This document shows positions 7,353 to 15,502 of a stretch of DNA of 32,116 nt, piece after piece. The stretch is taken from positions 1-32,116 of the forward strand of contig JALZUL010000218.1 of NCBI GenBank assembly GCA_023301665.1. The letters run 5' to 3'. The translations under genes and the position numbers were made by a program. Within the stretch, counting starts at the first letter, position 1. Every line of letters starts with the position of its first letter. Source of the DNA: Ascidiaceihabitans sp. (GTDB lineage: Bacteria > Pseudomonadota > Alphaproteobacteria > Rhodobacterales > Rhodobacteraceae). Below the pieces are notes generated by a model, which saw only the letters and a program-made list of their open reading frames with translations, had not been told where the DNA came from and ran no database searches.

Positions 7353-7368
7353 CTATACTTAAGTATAG
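7353..7368. promoter_or_regulatory. 16-bp perfect palindrome upstream of the response regulator
   Basis: CTATACTT joined to AAGTATAG is perfectly self-complementary, 62 nt before the response-regulator start. The related string CGGTATAG occurs at 7341-7348 and again near 7391. This looks like a dimeric regulator site, possibly for autoregulation; that is inference. Confidence 0.45.
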
Positions 7369-7430
7369 ACCAGTCCTTATTTGACCATTTTTTCGGTATA
7401 GGGTTTTTTTGAATAAAGGAACAAAAGCAT

Positions 7431-8048
7431 ATGCCAAATATTATTTTAGCTGACGATCATGATCTCGTCCGCGAAACAATAGTCGCTTATCTTGCCACCA
7501 TTGAAGGTTTCAAGGTGGCGTCTGCGTCGAACCTTGATTCAGCCTTAAAGACGATGAACGACCTGATTTCCTTTGATCTTTTAATCCTTGATTATCATAT
7601 GCCTGGAATGAACGGCTTGGATGGTTTGGATAAAGCGAAGAAAGCTTATCCAGACACAAAGGTTATTTTGATGTCGGGCGTTGCCAACCGGGATGTCGCC
7701 AACTCTGCGATGTCACGCGGGGCGGATGGGTTTGTTCCTAAATCATTGCCCGCAGCAACTATGGTGAATGCAATCAAATTTGTCTTGTCTGGCGAGCGGT
7801 ATTTCCCGTTTGATTTCGACAATGGCCCAAAGGAGGCTTCGACGGATAGTTTGTTTCAGGCGCTGTCGGGAAGAGAGATGGAGACGCTCGAGCAGCTTTG
7901 CATCGGATTGTCTAATAAGGAAATTGCACGGAACTTGGATATCCAAGATGTGACTGTAAAACTTCATGTGAAGAACATCCTAATCAAGCTCAAGGTTTCG
8001 AACCGAACACAAGCAGCGCTGTTGGCCAAAGAACGCCACCTTTTCTAA
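7431..8048 (+). CDS. NarL/FixJ-type response regulator (orphan)
   Basis: A 205-aa two-domain response regulator. The receiver domain (1-120) has the acidic pair D8-D9, phosphoacceptor D54 (LILDYHMPGMNG), S82 and K104, so it should be phosphorylatable. A LuxR-type helix-turn-helix (about 143-205) begins LSGREMETLEQL and contains SNKEIARNLDI and VKLHVKNIL, the DNA-contacting helices. It would be a cytoplasmic transcription factor. The start is supported by AAGGAA nine nt upstream. No histidine kinase is near, so the partner is unknown. A perfect palindrome in its upstream region may be its own or another regulator's site. Targets could include the sugar kinase downstream or the glycan island; this is a guess from position. 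Confidence 0.93.
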   Translation: MPNIILADDHDLVRETIVAYLATIEGFKVASASNLDSALKTMNDLISFDLLILDYHMPGMNGLDGLDKAKKAYPDTKVILMSGVANRDVANSAMSRGADGFVPKSLPAATMVNAIKFVLSGERYFPFDFDNGPKEASTDSLFQALSGREMETLEQLCIGLSNKEIARNLDIQDVTVKLHVKNILIKLKVSNRTQAALLAKERHLF

Positions 8049-8349
8049 GTAAACCGGTTTGCTGCTTCCGCGATCGGAGCTTGCAGAAGCCGGTAATTAC
8101 CAATGAAATGTTGGCGCTAACATAAAATGGGTATTTTTCGTGCTTTTGAGCCAAGCTGTCAGTAGCTTTATGCTCAAAAACTGTTGTTTAGTAGGGCGTA
8201 GAGTTATAGAGAGCCGAGGGAAACTGGTGATCTGAGTAAGAATATCAACCCTTGATGAAGCATGTTGTAGGCGTTGAACTTAAGCTTGATTGCGAGTGTG
8301 TATTTCGGTTTTAGCCGGTAAGTGCTAAAACCTTCGAAGGGAAAAGAAG
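8049..8349. other. Intergenic region between response regulator and sugar kinase
   Basis: A 301-nt AT-rich gap without a recognisable gene. It contains a short palindrome AAACCGGTTT just after the response regulator stop and the 9-bp inverted repeat at 8307-8332 listed separately. Confidence 0.5.
8307..8332. promoter_or_regulatory. Inverted repeat just upstream of the sugar kinase gene
   Basis: GGTTTTAGC (8307-8315) and GCTAAAACC (8324-8332) are perfect 9-bp arms with an 8-nt spacer, ending 17 nt before the kinase ATG. It could be an operator or a 5'-leader hairpin next to the ribosome site. No T-run follows, so it is not a normal terminator. Confidence 0.45.
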
Positions 8350-9276
8350 ATGATTTTGTGCTGCGGCGAAGCGCTGATTGATATGGTGCCTGTAGTAGGT
8401 GTGAATGGCGAAAGCACTTATGCACCTCTTTCCGGTGGCGCGATCTTCAATACATCCATTGCACTGGGTCGTCTCCAAATACCGACTAAAATTTTATCAG
8501 GCGTCTCGAACGATCTGTTTGGTGAGCAACTGGTCGGCGAACTAAACACTTCGAATGTCGCAACAGATTTGTTGATCCGCAGCAAGCGCCCAACGACTTT
8601 GGCCTTTGTGAAGTTAACGGATGGGCATGCTCAATATACTTTTTATGATGAAAACTCAGCGGGTCGGATGATTGAGACATCCGAGCTGCCGGTGGTTGGC
8701 TCTGATGTTGACGCGTTGTATTTTGGCGGTATTAGCTTGTGTGCTGATCCGGCAGCGACGACCTATGAGAATCTAGCCACGCGAGAAGGCGGGCAAAAAG
8801 TTGTGATGATTGATCCCAATATCCGGATCAGCTTCATTGATGATGAGGATGCATACCGCGGTCGTCTAGATCGCATGATAGCCGTTGCTGATATCGTAAA
8901 AACCTCGGACGAGGACCTTGATTGGATAATCCCCGGCGATTTACCTCTGAGCAAAAAGATCGACGTTTTGCATCAAAAAGGTGCTGGTATCGTAATTCTA
9001 ACGAAGGGAAGCAAGGGCGCTGAAGCGCATGTGCAAGGGCAAGATGTCGTCTTCGTCACTGCCCCGAAAGTAGACGTTGCCGATACGGTTGGGGCGGGGG
9101 ATACATTTAATGCCGGTTTCTTGGCTCAGTTACACAATCTTGGGCTCCTGAACAAAGAAGCGCTTGAAAATATTGATGAAGACAGCTTGGCTCAAGCACT
9201 TTCATTTGCCGCCAAAGTGGCCGCCGTTACGGTTTCACGATCTGGTGCGAACCCGCCGTACTTGTCAGAATTGTAG
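8350..9276 (+). CDS. PfkB-family sugar kinase (fructokinase-like)
   Basis: A 308-aa ribokinase/PfkB-fold kinase that phosphorylates a sugar with ATP in the cytoplasm. The N-terminus CCGEALIDMV and the GG pair at 29-30 (LSGGAIFNTSIALG) bind the sugar. The C-terminal signature DTVGAGDTFNAGFL includes the catalytic base D251. The overall look is closest to bacterial fructokinases, but 2-keto-3-deoxygluconate kinase or another sugar kinase cannot be excluded. The purine-rich leader GAAGGGAAAAGAAG supports the start. Its 3' end faces the first glycosyltransferase with an 18-nt gap. It could feed a phosphorylated sugar into nucleotide-sugar synthesis for the island, but no such gene is nearby. Confidence 0.9.
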   Translation: MILCCGEALIDMVPVVGVNGESTYAPLSGGAIFNTSIALGRLQIPTKILSGVSNDLFGEQLVGELNTSNVATDLLIRSKRPTTLAFVKLTDGHAQYTFYDENSAGRMIETSELPVVGSDVDALYFGGISLCADPAATTYENLATREGGQKVVMIDPNIRISFIDDEDAYRGRLDRMIAVADIVKTSDEDLDWIIPGDLPLSKKIDVLHQKGAGIVILTKGSKGAEAHVQGQDVVFVTAPKVDVADTVGAGDTFNAGFLAQLHNLGLLNKEALENIDEDSLAQALSFAAKVAAVTVSRSGANPPYLSEL

Positions 9277-9294
9277 ATCCGGTAGGAATCTCAA

Positions 9295-10314
9295 TTAAGA
9301 GGTCACCTTGCCAAGGCGATCGAGGTGAGAGCGTATCTCATACTGGCTGGGGCTTGAACTCCCGGAAAGCAGTGAAAGATGAAGAAACATCATCACAGCT
9401 TCGCGGGATTTCATCACGTTTGTAAACGTTTGTTGGTGCTTTTCGCGAGCCGTTTCTAATAGTGAAGAGACGCCATGTATTTTTTCTAGTTCTAGGGATT
9501 GGCCCGTGGTTGCAGGAAGCATATGTTTAATGGATCGATCGTCTACCGTATTAAAATTTCTTTCCGCCCAATAGCTTAGGTCTATGTTTTTGGTGCGCCT
9601 GTTGGGTAAGCCACGATCTCTCTTGATCATGAATTCAGTGACTGATCTTGTTGAATAATGGTTGAGCCACGCGTTTCTTGTTGCGGGCGCTAAGCCAAAT
9701 AGATTGATACGATTGTCATCCATTGCAAAACCTTGCGGCGCTTCTGCGGTACCTCCTAGAACCCACTTGGGTTCATTTGGTTTCTTTTTCTTTGGACGGT
9801 GAATGCCGAGCTTTTGAAACCGCTTTGGGCGAAACAGGGACTTGAAGAAATGGCCAGCAGGCAAAGCAAGGTCGGTAGGGGCTGCCTTGGTAAAGCGCTC
9901 CAAGGTGGGTGCTTGGGTCCATTCTATCAGTCCAGAAGACCCGAATAAACGCCACTGAAGTGCGATAGCATCTGTGTCGTTAGGAACTGATTTGATCAGT
10001 TCAGAAACACAAGTGAATGGCGCAGCCAACCCGAGGAATTCATCGCAATCAAAGAACATTGCCCAATCGGTCTGCTTCATATGTGGATGATTATCGGCCA
10101 ACTTCATCGCATGCCACTGAGGGGATTTTCCGTCAGTCACATCAAAAGGTACATGGGTTACATCGGGCAGCAGCTCCAAAATTTCGCCAGTTCCGTCGGT
10201 GCAATCATGCGTAAAAATTAAGAACTGGGTAAAGCCTGCTGCGCGGTGATGGGCTATCCACTCCAAGCAATAAGGTGCTTCATTGCGCATGCATGTCACA
10301 GCCAGAATATTCAT
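9295..10314 (-). CDS. Family 2-type glycosyltransferase (Glyco_tranf_2_4-like), copy 1
   Basis: A 339-aa putative glycosyltransferase. The N-terminus MNILAVTCMRNEAPYCLEWI with HHRAAGF and FTHDCTDGT is typical of the Glyco_tranf_2_4 type. The nucleotide-sugar/metal site is D89-C-D91-E (FFDCDEFL). A second conserved block LGIHRPKKKKP and an LNHYSTRS string mid-protein are shared with the proteins at 11306 and 13115. There is no signal peptide or transmembrane helix, so it acts at the cytoplasmic side. GGAG stands 8 nt before the ATG. It is divergent from the DXD enzyme at 10478. Donor and acceptor sugars cannot be told. Confidence 0.85.
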   Translation of the reverse strand: MNILAVTCMRNEAPYCLEWIAHHRAAGFTQFLIFTHDCTDGTGEILELLPDVTHVPFDVTDGKSPQWHAMKLADNHPHMKQTDWAMFFDCDEFLGLAAPFTCVSELIKSVPNDTDAIALQWRLFGSSGLIEWTQAPTLERFTKAAPTDLALPAGHFFKSLFRPKRFQKLGIHRPKKKKPNEPKWVLGGTAEAPQGFAMDDNRINLFGLAPATRNAWLNHYSTRSVTEFMIKRDRGLPNRRTKNIDLSYWAERNFNTVDDRSIKHMLPATTGQSLELEKIHGVSSLLETAREKHQQTFTNVMKSREAVMMFLHLSLLSGSSSPSQYEIRSHLDRLGKVTS

Positions 10315-10477
10315 GGTTTGGCTCCGTTAAATTGTGACGGCGATGAATTTTTTTGTCACGGTGCCGGAAGTAAGTCAATCTTGCTTCGCAGGCCCTTGTT
10401 TACAACGCCTGATTGGCTGCGCTATTCAATTAATAGGAAACGAACACTGAAAAAGTGTCATTTTAGAGGACAGCAGT

Positions 10478-11284
10478 ATGAGTGAACGTCGCGCAGTCGC
10501 CTCCCTTTGGATCGGTGAGAAGCTTCATTATTTAAACCAATTGTGCTTAATGTCGCATGTTGTGCAGGGTCATAAGACGATTTTGTATTGTGCAGACACG
10601 GTCACAAACGTTCCGGATGGGATCGAGGTGCGTAAAGCGTCTGAGATTATGGATTTGGATCGCGAGCTGATTGAGGCGACAAGTGCTTCATTCCTATCGA
10701 ATGTTTTTCGGTACAAGATGATCCAAAAAACCGGTGCGATCTGGATCGATTGCGATGCATTTTGCCATCGCCCGTTTCCTGAGGATGAAGAGTATATTTT
10801 TGGGCGCCATGGTATGGCTGGTGCATTGAACTGTGGTGTCGTTGGGTTGCCACAAGAGTGCGAACTGATGGATCAGTTGCTCGATTATTACGACAACTTG
10901 CCGGATTACCCAGCGTGGTGGAATAAAAACCAACGCAAAAAGTATGACCGCCAAGACACCAGTTTGTCCCATGCTGCTCGTATCTATAATGCAGAGCGGA
11001 CAGCCTTTGGTCCGCAGGCGTTCACTTACTTTGCCAAGCAAACAGGGCAGTTTGAACAAGCCAGCGACCGCGATGTTCTTTACCCTGTTCCGTTTCAATT
11101 GAACGACGTGTTTTATGACCCGCATGGGCGCGTTGAGGGGCACTTTAGCGAGAACACGTTGTCGGTTCACCTTTACACCAACGGTACAAAACCGTGGTGG
11201 GAAAAGAACGCGCCACTTCCAGGTTCATACGCGGCTCGTATGTGTGAACAAGTGGGTATCGATCCGACAAAAGCTCTTCGTTAG
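10478..11284 (+). CDS. DXD-motif glycosyltransferase (GT32/Gb3-synthase-like)
   Basis: A 268-aa putative retaining glycosyltransferase. After LWIGEKLHYLNQLC, the string SNVFRYKMIQKTGAIWIDCD carries the D91-C-D93 metal and nucleotide-sugar site, in the pattern of the sugar-binding DXD region (Gly_transf_sug). The C-terminal half has conserved-looking GP and VHLYTNG blocks that resemble alpha-1,4-glycosyltransferase ends. There is no membrane segment. AGAGGA stands 7 nt before the ATG. It is followed after 21 nt by the 599-aa fusion gene, so the two form an operon. The family is a moderate-confidence call; the substrate is unknown. Confidence 0.8.
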   Translation: MSERRAVASLWIGEKLHYLNQLCLMSHVVQGHKTILYCADTVTNVPDGIEVRKASEIMDLDRELIEATSASFLSNVFRYKMIQKTGAIWIDCDAFCHRPFPEDEEYIFGRHGMAGALNCGVVGLPQECELMDQLLDYYDNLPDYPAWWNKNQRKKYDRQDTSLSHAARIYNAERTAFGPQAFTYFAKQTGQFEQASDRDVLYPVPFQLNDVFYDPHGRVEGHFSENTLSVHLYTNGTKPWWEKNAPLPGSYAARMCEQVGIDPTKALR

Positions 11285-11305
11285 ATCACCTCAAAGGCGA
11301 CTGTT

Positions 11306-13105
11306 GTGAACATTAAGCCGCATAAAAGCCCGCACGGAAATTTGCTGGCGATTTCGATGATGAAAGATGAAGCGCCATTCCTTTTGGAGTGGTATGCACA
11401 TCATCTTGCCGTCGGTTTCACCAAAATTCTCGTGTACACCAATGACTGCTCTGACGGGACCGACGACATGTTGATCCGCCTGGAGGAGCTTGGGTTAGGT
11501 TATCACCGACGCAACGACATTCCTGAGGGCGTAAAGCCACAGCCGTCGGCCATGAAACATGCGCAAGCAGAACCAAAAGTCCGTGAAGCGGATTGGGTGT
11601 TGATGTTTGATGCCGACGAGTTCCTTTGCATCAACTATGGGGATGGGACACTTGACCCGATGTTGGATGCGGCAGGGGATGCAAACGGGATCGTGATCAC
11701 TTGGCGCATATTTGGTTCGGGCAATGTGGTCGACTGGAGTCGTGATCCTGTAACTGAACAGTACCTTTATGCAGCTCCACCGACGTGGAACAAAGGCTGG
11801 GGCGTAAAGACGTTCTTTAAATTCGATCACGACTATTGGAAGTTGGGTATCCACCGCCCATCAATCAAAAATCGCCATCTTGAGACAGACTTCCCGGATA
11901 CAGTGAAGTGGTTGAACGGTTCTGGCTTGCCAATGGAAGACTATTTCAAGTTCCGTGGTTGGCGCTCTATCCGTCGTACTGTTGGATACCAATGGGCTCA
12001 GTTGAACCACTATGCTGTCAAATCAGTCGACAGTTATGCCATCCGAAAATTTCGGGGCAACGTGAACAACAAAAAAGACAAATACAACTCGGATTATTGG
12101 GCGCTTCAGGATCGCAATGAAGTGCGCGATGAGAAGGTTCTGCGCTACAAAGAGCGGCGCAAAGAGATTATGGATGAACTTCTGACAGATCCGATTTTGT
12201 CAAAGTTGCATTTTGCTGCTCTTGAGAAAGTTGAGGCACGTCTTGATGAATATCGCCAAACTGAAGCGTACGAGGAGCTAAAGGCCGGCCTTATCGAGGC
12301 GGGTAAAATCCCGATTACCCAAGTCGAGGCAAAGCCGCCTAAGGCGCGGAACCCTGATGAAATCAAAGCGCTAATGTCACGGGTTGAGAAAGAGAATTCT
12401 GATCGACCGATTGAGGAACGTCGTACAAAGCCATCGCCAGAGTTCCGCGACACATCAGAAGGTGGTGATGGCTTCGTTGCAGGGGAAATCGACGTGTCTG
12501 TTGAATCCGCGGTTGATTGGGTTTCGAACCACGGAATTGAAGTGCCTGCGGATGTTCGCGTTTTTGCCCCGTCCATGCTCGATATGGTGATGCGCGGAAA
12601 ATACCAACGTAAACTTGCTCGTTTGACAGAGCGCGTGGTTCAAGATGGGGATCGGCTGCTGGACCTTGGTTCGGGGGTGAATTTTCTCTCAATGTATACT
12701 TGTACCTTGCAAGAGCGGACCCATGTTTGCGCTCAAGAGGATAACGCGTCACGCACAGTGATTGCTGATAGTATTATTGAACGCAACGCTTTCGATTTTG
12801 GGGCGCGGTATAAACAATCGAACGAGCGGATCGTACATAAAGATGATCCTGTCAAAACAGTCGCCGCCGTTGAGGCACTGATCGCGCAAGTGAAGCCAAA
12901 CGTGGTGCGTATCACCTATGAAGAACTGGGTGGTGAGCTACTCAAAAAGATCAATTTTGGCGGCGTTAAACGCATCGCTTTGATCGGAAATGCGGCGCGT
13001 GTGTTTCATACCAATTCGGAAATCGGCGCGAAAGATCGTATGCAGGAAAACGAAGAGCTTTCTGTTCCCGAAGTGATTATTTTGGATCGAAACCCCTCGA
13101 GCTAG
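11306..13105 (+). CDS. Glycosyltransferase 2-type / FkbM-like methyltransferase fusion
   Basis: A 599-aa protein with three parts. Residues 11-290 form a Glyco_tranf_2_4 domain (MMKDEAPFLLEW, HHLAVGF, D102-A-D104-E, LGIHRPS, LNHYAVKS). Residues 290-390 are a charged helical linker. Residues 400-599 resemble an FkbM-type SAM-dependent methyltransferase: QDGDRLLDLGSGVNFLS around 446-461 looks like SAM motif I, but the last glycine is replaced by Asn. This suggests one protein that adds and O-methylates a sugar; methyltransferase activity is uncertain because of that change. The start is a GTG with AAAGG upstream; no better ATG exists. It follows the DXD enzyme by 21 nt and converges with copy 3. 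Confidence 0.82.
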   Translation: MNIKPHKSPHGNLLAISMMKDEAPFLLEWYAHHLAVGFTKILVYTNDCSDGTDDMLIRLEELGLGYHRRNDIPEGVKPQPSAMKHAQAEPKVREADWVLMFDADEFLCINYGDGTLDPMLDAAGDANGIVITWRIFGSGNVVDWSRDPVTEQYLYAAPPTWNKGWGVKTFFKFDHDYWKLGIHRPSIKNRHLETDFPDTVKWLNGSGLPMEDYFKFRGWRSIRRTVGYQWAQLNHYAVKSVDSYAIRKFRGNVNNKKDKYNSDYWALQDRNEVRDEKVLRYKERRKEIMDELLTDPILSKLHFAALEKVEARLDEYRQTEAYEELKAGLIEAGKIPITQVEAKPPKARNPDEIKALMSRVEKENSDRPIEERRTKPSPEFRDTSEGGDGFVAGEIDVSVESAVDWVSNHGIEVPADVRVFAPSMLDMVMRGKYQRKLARLTERVVQDGDRLLDLGSGVNFLSMYTCTLQERTHVCAQEDNASRTVIADSIIERNAFDFGARYKQSNERIVHKDDPVKTVAAVEALIAQVKPNVVRITYEELGGELLKKINFGGVKRIALIGNAARVFHTNSEIGAKDRMQENEELSVPEVIILDRNPSS

Positions 13106-13114
13106 GCGCGCGGA

Positions 13115-14122
13115 TCAGTCGAAATATCCAATTGTCTTTGCTAATTCCTCGCCGCCTTTGGTTTTGAGAATATTGGACAATTGGGTTTCGCGAAGTTCAA
13201 AAGATTCTTCGTGTAAAGACCTTAGCTCGGGGTCCGATAAAAAGTACTCATACATTTCTTGCGCAGCGGCGGATAATCCCACGCCTGATTTATCCGTGAC
13301 CCCAGTTCTGTTTGCGTTGGCCCAGTATTCTTGAGACGCACCTAGGCGGTCAGCATTGACGGCGTCCCCACGATCAACCTTCAAGAGAAATTCAGCGGCG
13401 CTTTTTATTGAATAATGGTTAAGTTGTGCAAAGTCGCGCGTACCATTTCCGTCGATGGCCTTGCCCGCGCCGTCAGTCCAAGATGGCCCAAGAGCAACAC
13501 CGGAACCATTGACCCATTTAGCGCCGGATGTTGAAAAGTTCTTTGTGACTGGGCGATGCGGTCGGCGGGGACCGACGATTGTGTTTCGATAAAGGGTTTT
13601 TACAGCTGTAATTGACGAATTTCCTGTACTTGCTGCGTTCTCGAAATCTGTAGAGGTTTGTGTAAATCGGTGAGTGACAAGTTCTTGCGATGCATGTTTG
13701 TGGCCATTGCTGTTAAACGCCACTGAGGTGAAGGAAATTGCATCTGTCGAGCCGACAGCATCCATTAATTCGTCTAGGGTTGTTATTCCATTTTTTAGGT
13801 TAAGAAATTCATCAGCGTCAGTAACATAAAGCCAATCCGCCGCGCGATAGCGCCCAAAGTGGCCCGCATATCTAAGAGCCATAATATGCCACATCCCTCG
13901 ATCTGGAAACATGACTTTGGGGTTTGGTTGGTGCTTAACGCGGTGAGGCATCAAAACCTCAAGCCGGTCCAAAATTTTATCGGTATTGTCATTACAGTGG
14001 TTGGTGAAAATGAGTAAGTCGTCAATCCCAAGTGCGAAATGGTGTGCGACCCACTCTAAAATGTAGGGCGCTTCATTACGCATCACACAAAGCAAAAGCG
14101 TTTTTTCATTTCTAATGGTCAT
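13115..14122 (-). CDS. Family 2-type glycosyltransferase (Glyco_tranf_2_4-like), copy 3
   Basis: A 335-aa protein related to those at 9295 and 11306. It shows LCVMRNEAPYILEWVAHH, the FTNHCNDNT block, the D102-A-D104-E metal site (VTDADEFLNL), and the LNHYSIKS string near residue 230. No signal peptide or membrane helix is seen. GAGG stands 6 nt before the ATG. The gene converges with the fusion gene (9-nt gap) and diverges from the GT90 gene. Substrates are unknown. The repeated use of the same fold in one island suggests similar linkages built with different sugars, or lineage-specific duplication. Confidence 0.85.
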   Translation of the reverse strand: MTIRNEKTLLLCVMRNEAPYILEWVAHHFALGIDDLLIFTNHCNDNTDKILDRLEVLMPHRVKHQPNPKVMFPDRGMWHIMALRYAGHFGRYRAADWLYVTDADEFLNLKNGITTLDELMDAVGSTDAISFTSVAFNSNGHKHASQELVTHRFTQTSTDFENAASTGNSSITAVKTLYRNTIVGPRRPHRPVTKNFSTSGAKWVNGSGVALGPSWTDGAGKAIDGNGTRDFAQLNHYSIKSAAEFLLKVDRGDAVNADRLGASQEYWANANRTGVTDKSGVGLSAAAQEMYEYFLSDPELRSLHEESFELRETQLSNILKTKGGEELAKTIGYFD

Positions 14123-14318
14123 CTGGACCTCTTGTTAAGCGGATCAACTCGATAGGGCATAACTGAGAAAGAGGAGCTCTGGCAAGAATATCAACGAGAG
14201 CGACTCTAGCTTTTGTTGGAATATCCTTTGCTTCTTGGGCTTGCTGCGCAGTTTTCTCTTCGTTAATCTTTGGCGACTAACGGAAAATCCTTTTGTGTTA
14301 GCAAGGAGTGTTGATGAA

Positions 14319-15413
14319 ATGACCAACGAAGGCGATTTCCTCGAAGCTTCTATTCATCATCAAGTTGGTGATTTTTCGAAAACATCGCTTAGAATGAACC
14401 CATCAACCTTGGCGCTGGCGAAGTCTGCGCTTTCTGGAATGGCTTTGCTTTGGGATCATTCTCTTGAGGAGGTGGACCCGTACAATGGCTGGCGTCTTGA
14501 AGGCAGGAGGTTGAAGAAATCGGGTGCCAAGGTGAATAGGGAAAAGGTTAAAAACGCCCTGTTCGGGATCGCGCGATATGATCCCAATTATTCGTTTTTT
14601 GTAGATATGGCTGACCACCGAGCGCGCTCCTTGGTTACCAATGAAGATGAGGCTGCTCCTGTCTTTTGTTTCAACCGTCCAAAGTCGAAACCAGAAGGTA
14701 AAATTTTATGGCCGCTGGCAGGCTACCAAGGCATCGAAGATGTCGGTTTCTTAGGAAGTGATGACCTTCGAGATATTCCTTGGTCTGAAAAGGTAGCCCA
14801 GATTTGTTGGCGCGGTTCGGCAGGTGGTTGGGCCCGATTGGGGAAGTATGGTCGCGGACGAATGATCCGAATGCACGCCTTACTCAATAAAAACTCCCGC
14901 CAAGAGATTTCGGATGAAGATACCGAGCGGGCGTTGATGACCATCGACCGGCATCGTTTCATCCAAACGGGTTACGATCATCCTTTTTTTGACGTGGGAT
15001 ATACCCAGTTTGGCCTTCACGATTTTGATAGCTTTCCCCTTATTGGCGGGTTGAAAAAAGAACGGTTGAGTATGCTGGAGCAGACTAAGTTCAAATACCT
15101 AGCTGTTTTGCCAGGGGCTGATATTGGTTCTAATTTTTATTGGGTCTTGAATAGCAGTTCATTGGGTTTTGTTATGGAAACCGACTATGATAGCTTTGCA
15201 TCTGTTCATTTTAAGCCGTGGGAACACTATGTGCCGCTACGCGCTGATCTAAGTGATCTTGAGGAAAATTTCAGCTGGTGCGAGACGCATCCAAAAGAAT
15301 GCCAAGAAATGGTTCGAAAAGCCAATTCGGTTTGTAGTCTGCTTGCCGACGAGACACTGAGAGATAGGGTTTTGGCAGGAGTCGTCAAAGAGGTAGGGCG
15401 AAACATCAGATGA
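14319..15413 (+). CDS. GT90/CAP10-type glycosyltransferase
   Basis: A 364-aa protein of the CAP10/lipopolysaccharide-modifying type (GT90). Diagnostic strings are ICWRGSAGGWARLGKYGRGR in the middle and FKYLAVLPGADIGSNFYWVL, FKPWEHYVPL and DLEENFSWCETH toward the C-terminus, which form the nucleotide-sugar binding half. Known relatives add xylose or glucose to capsule or protein; the donor here is unknown. The start at 14319 is taken because AAGGAG stands 10 nt upstream; the frame stays open back to a TTG at 14235, which lacks a ribosome site. Its TGA overlaps the start of a 29-codon ORF (TGATG), which leads into the GT8-like gene. Confidence 0.85.
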   Translation: MTNEGDFLEASIHHQVGDFSKTSLRMNPSTLALAKSALSGMALLWDHSLEEVDPYNGWRLEGRRLKKSGAKVNREKVKNALFGIARYDPNYSFFVDMADHRARSLVTNEDEAAPVFCFNRPKSKPEGKILWPLAGYQGIEDVGFLGSDDLRDIPWSEKVAQICWRGSAGGWARLGKYGRGRMIRMHALLNKNSRQEISDEDTERALMTIDRHRFIQTGYDHPFFDVGYTQFGLHDFDSFPLIGGLKKERLSMLEQTKFKYLAVLPGADIGSNFYWVLNSSSLGFVMETDYDSFASVHFKPWEHYVPLRADLSDLEENFSWCETHPKECQEMVRKANSVCSLLADETLRDRVLAGVVKEVGRNIR

Positions 15414-15502
15414 TGATCTTAAAAAGAAATGTTGCGTGCCCAGATTGTGACGCTGCGGGTATAAAAAGCTACCGGAAACCGGCCCAGAGAGTATCGAGAT
15501 GA
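15413..15502 (+). CDS. Small 29-aa ORF coupled between two glycosyltransferases
   Basis: The ATG lies inside TGATG at the end of the GT90 gene (1-nt overlap) and the TGA lies inside ATGA at the start of the GT8-like gene (4-nt overlap). The ORF thus fills the 85-nt gap exactly, as a member of a translationally coupled operon would. The peptide is basic (six Arg/Lys in the second half) and has one C-P-D-C motif (residues 9-12). I recognise no family. It may be a real small protein, a device that passes ribosomes on, or chance. Confidence 0.4.
   Translation: MILKRNVACPDCDAAGIKSYRKPAQRVSR

Larger units (their letters stand above)
6894..7430. other. Regulatory and decayed region between the redoxin and the response regulator
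   Basis: These 537 nt hold three things listed separately: the palindrome at 6980-6993 in front of the redoxin gene, a broken GntR-type regulator at 7094-7268, and a 16-bp palindrome at 7353-7368 in front of the response regulator. A spaced TGGT-N10-ACCA repeat around 7032-7051 may be another binding site but is weak. No intact gene is seen. Confidence 0.5.

Noticed and set aside
7322..8114. 13-nt direct repeat AATGAAATGTTGG flanking the response regulator (7322-7334 and 8102-8114)
   Set aside because: It is short, in AT-rich sequence, without other signs of a mobile element; chance is likely.
10444..10458. Small inverted repeat ACACT-N5-AGTGT before the DXD enzyme
   Set aside because: Five base pairs in an AT-rich spacer are too few to support a site.
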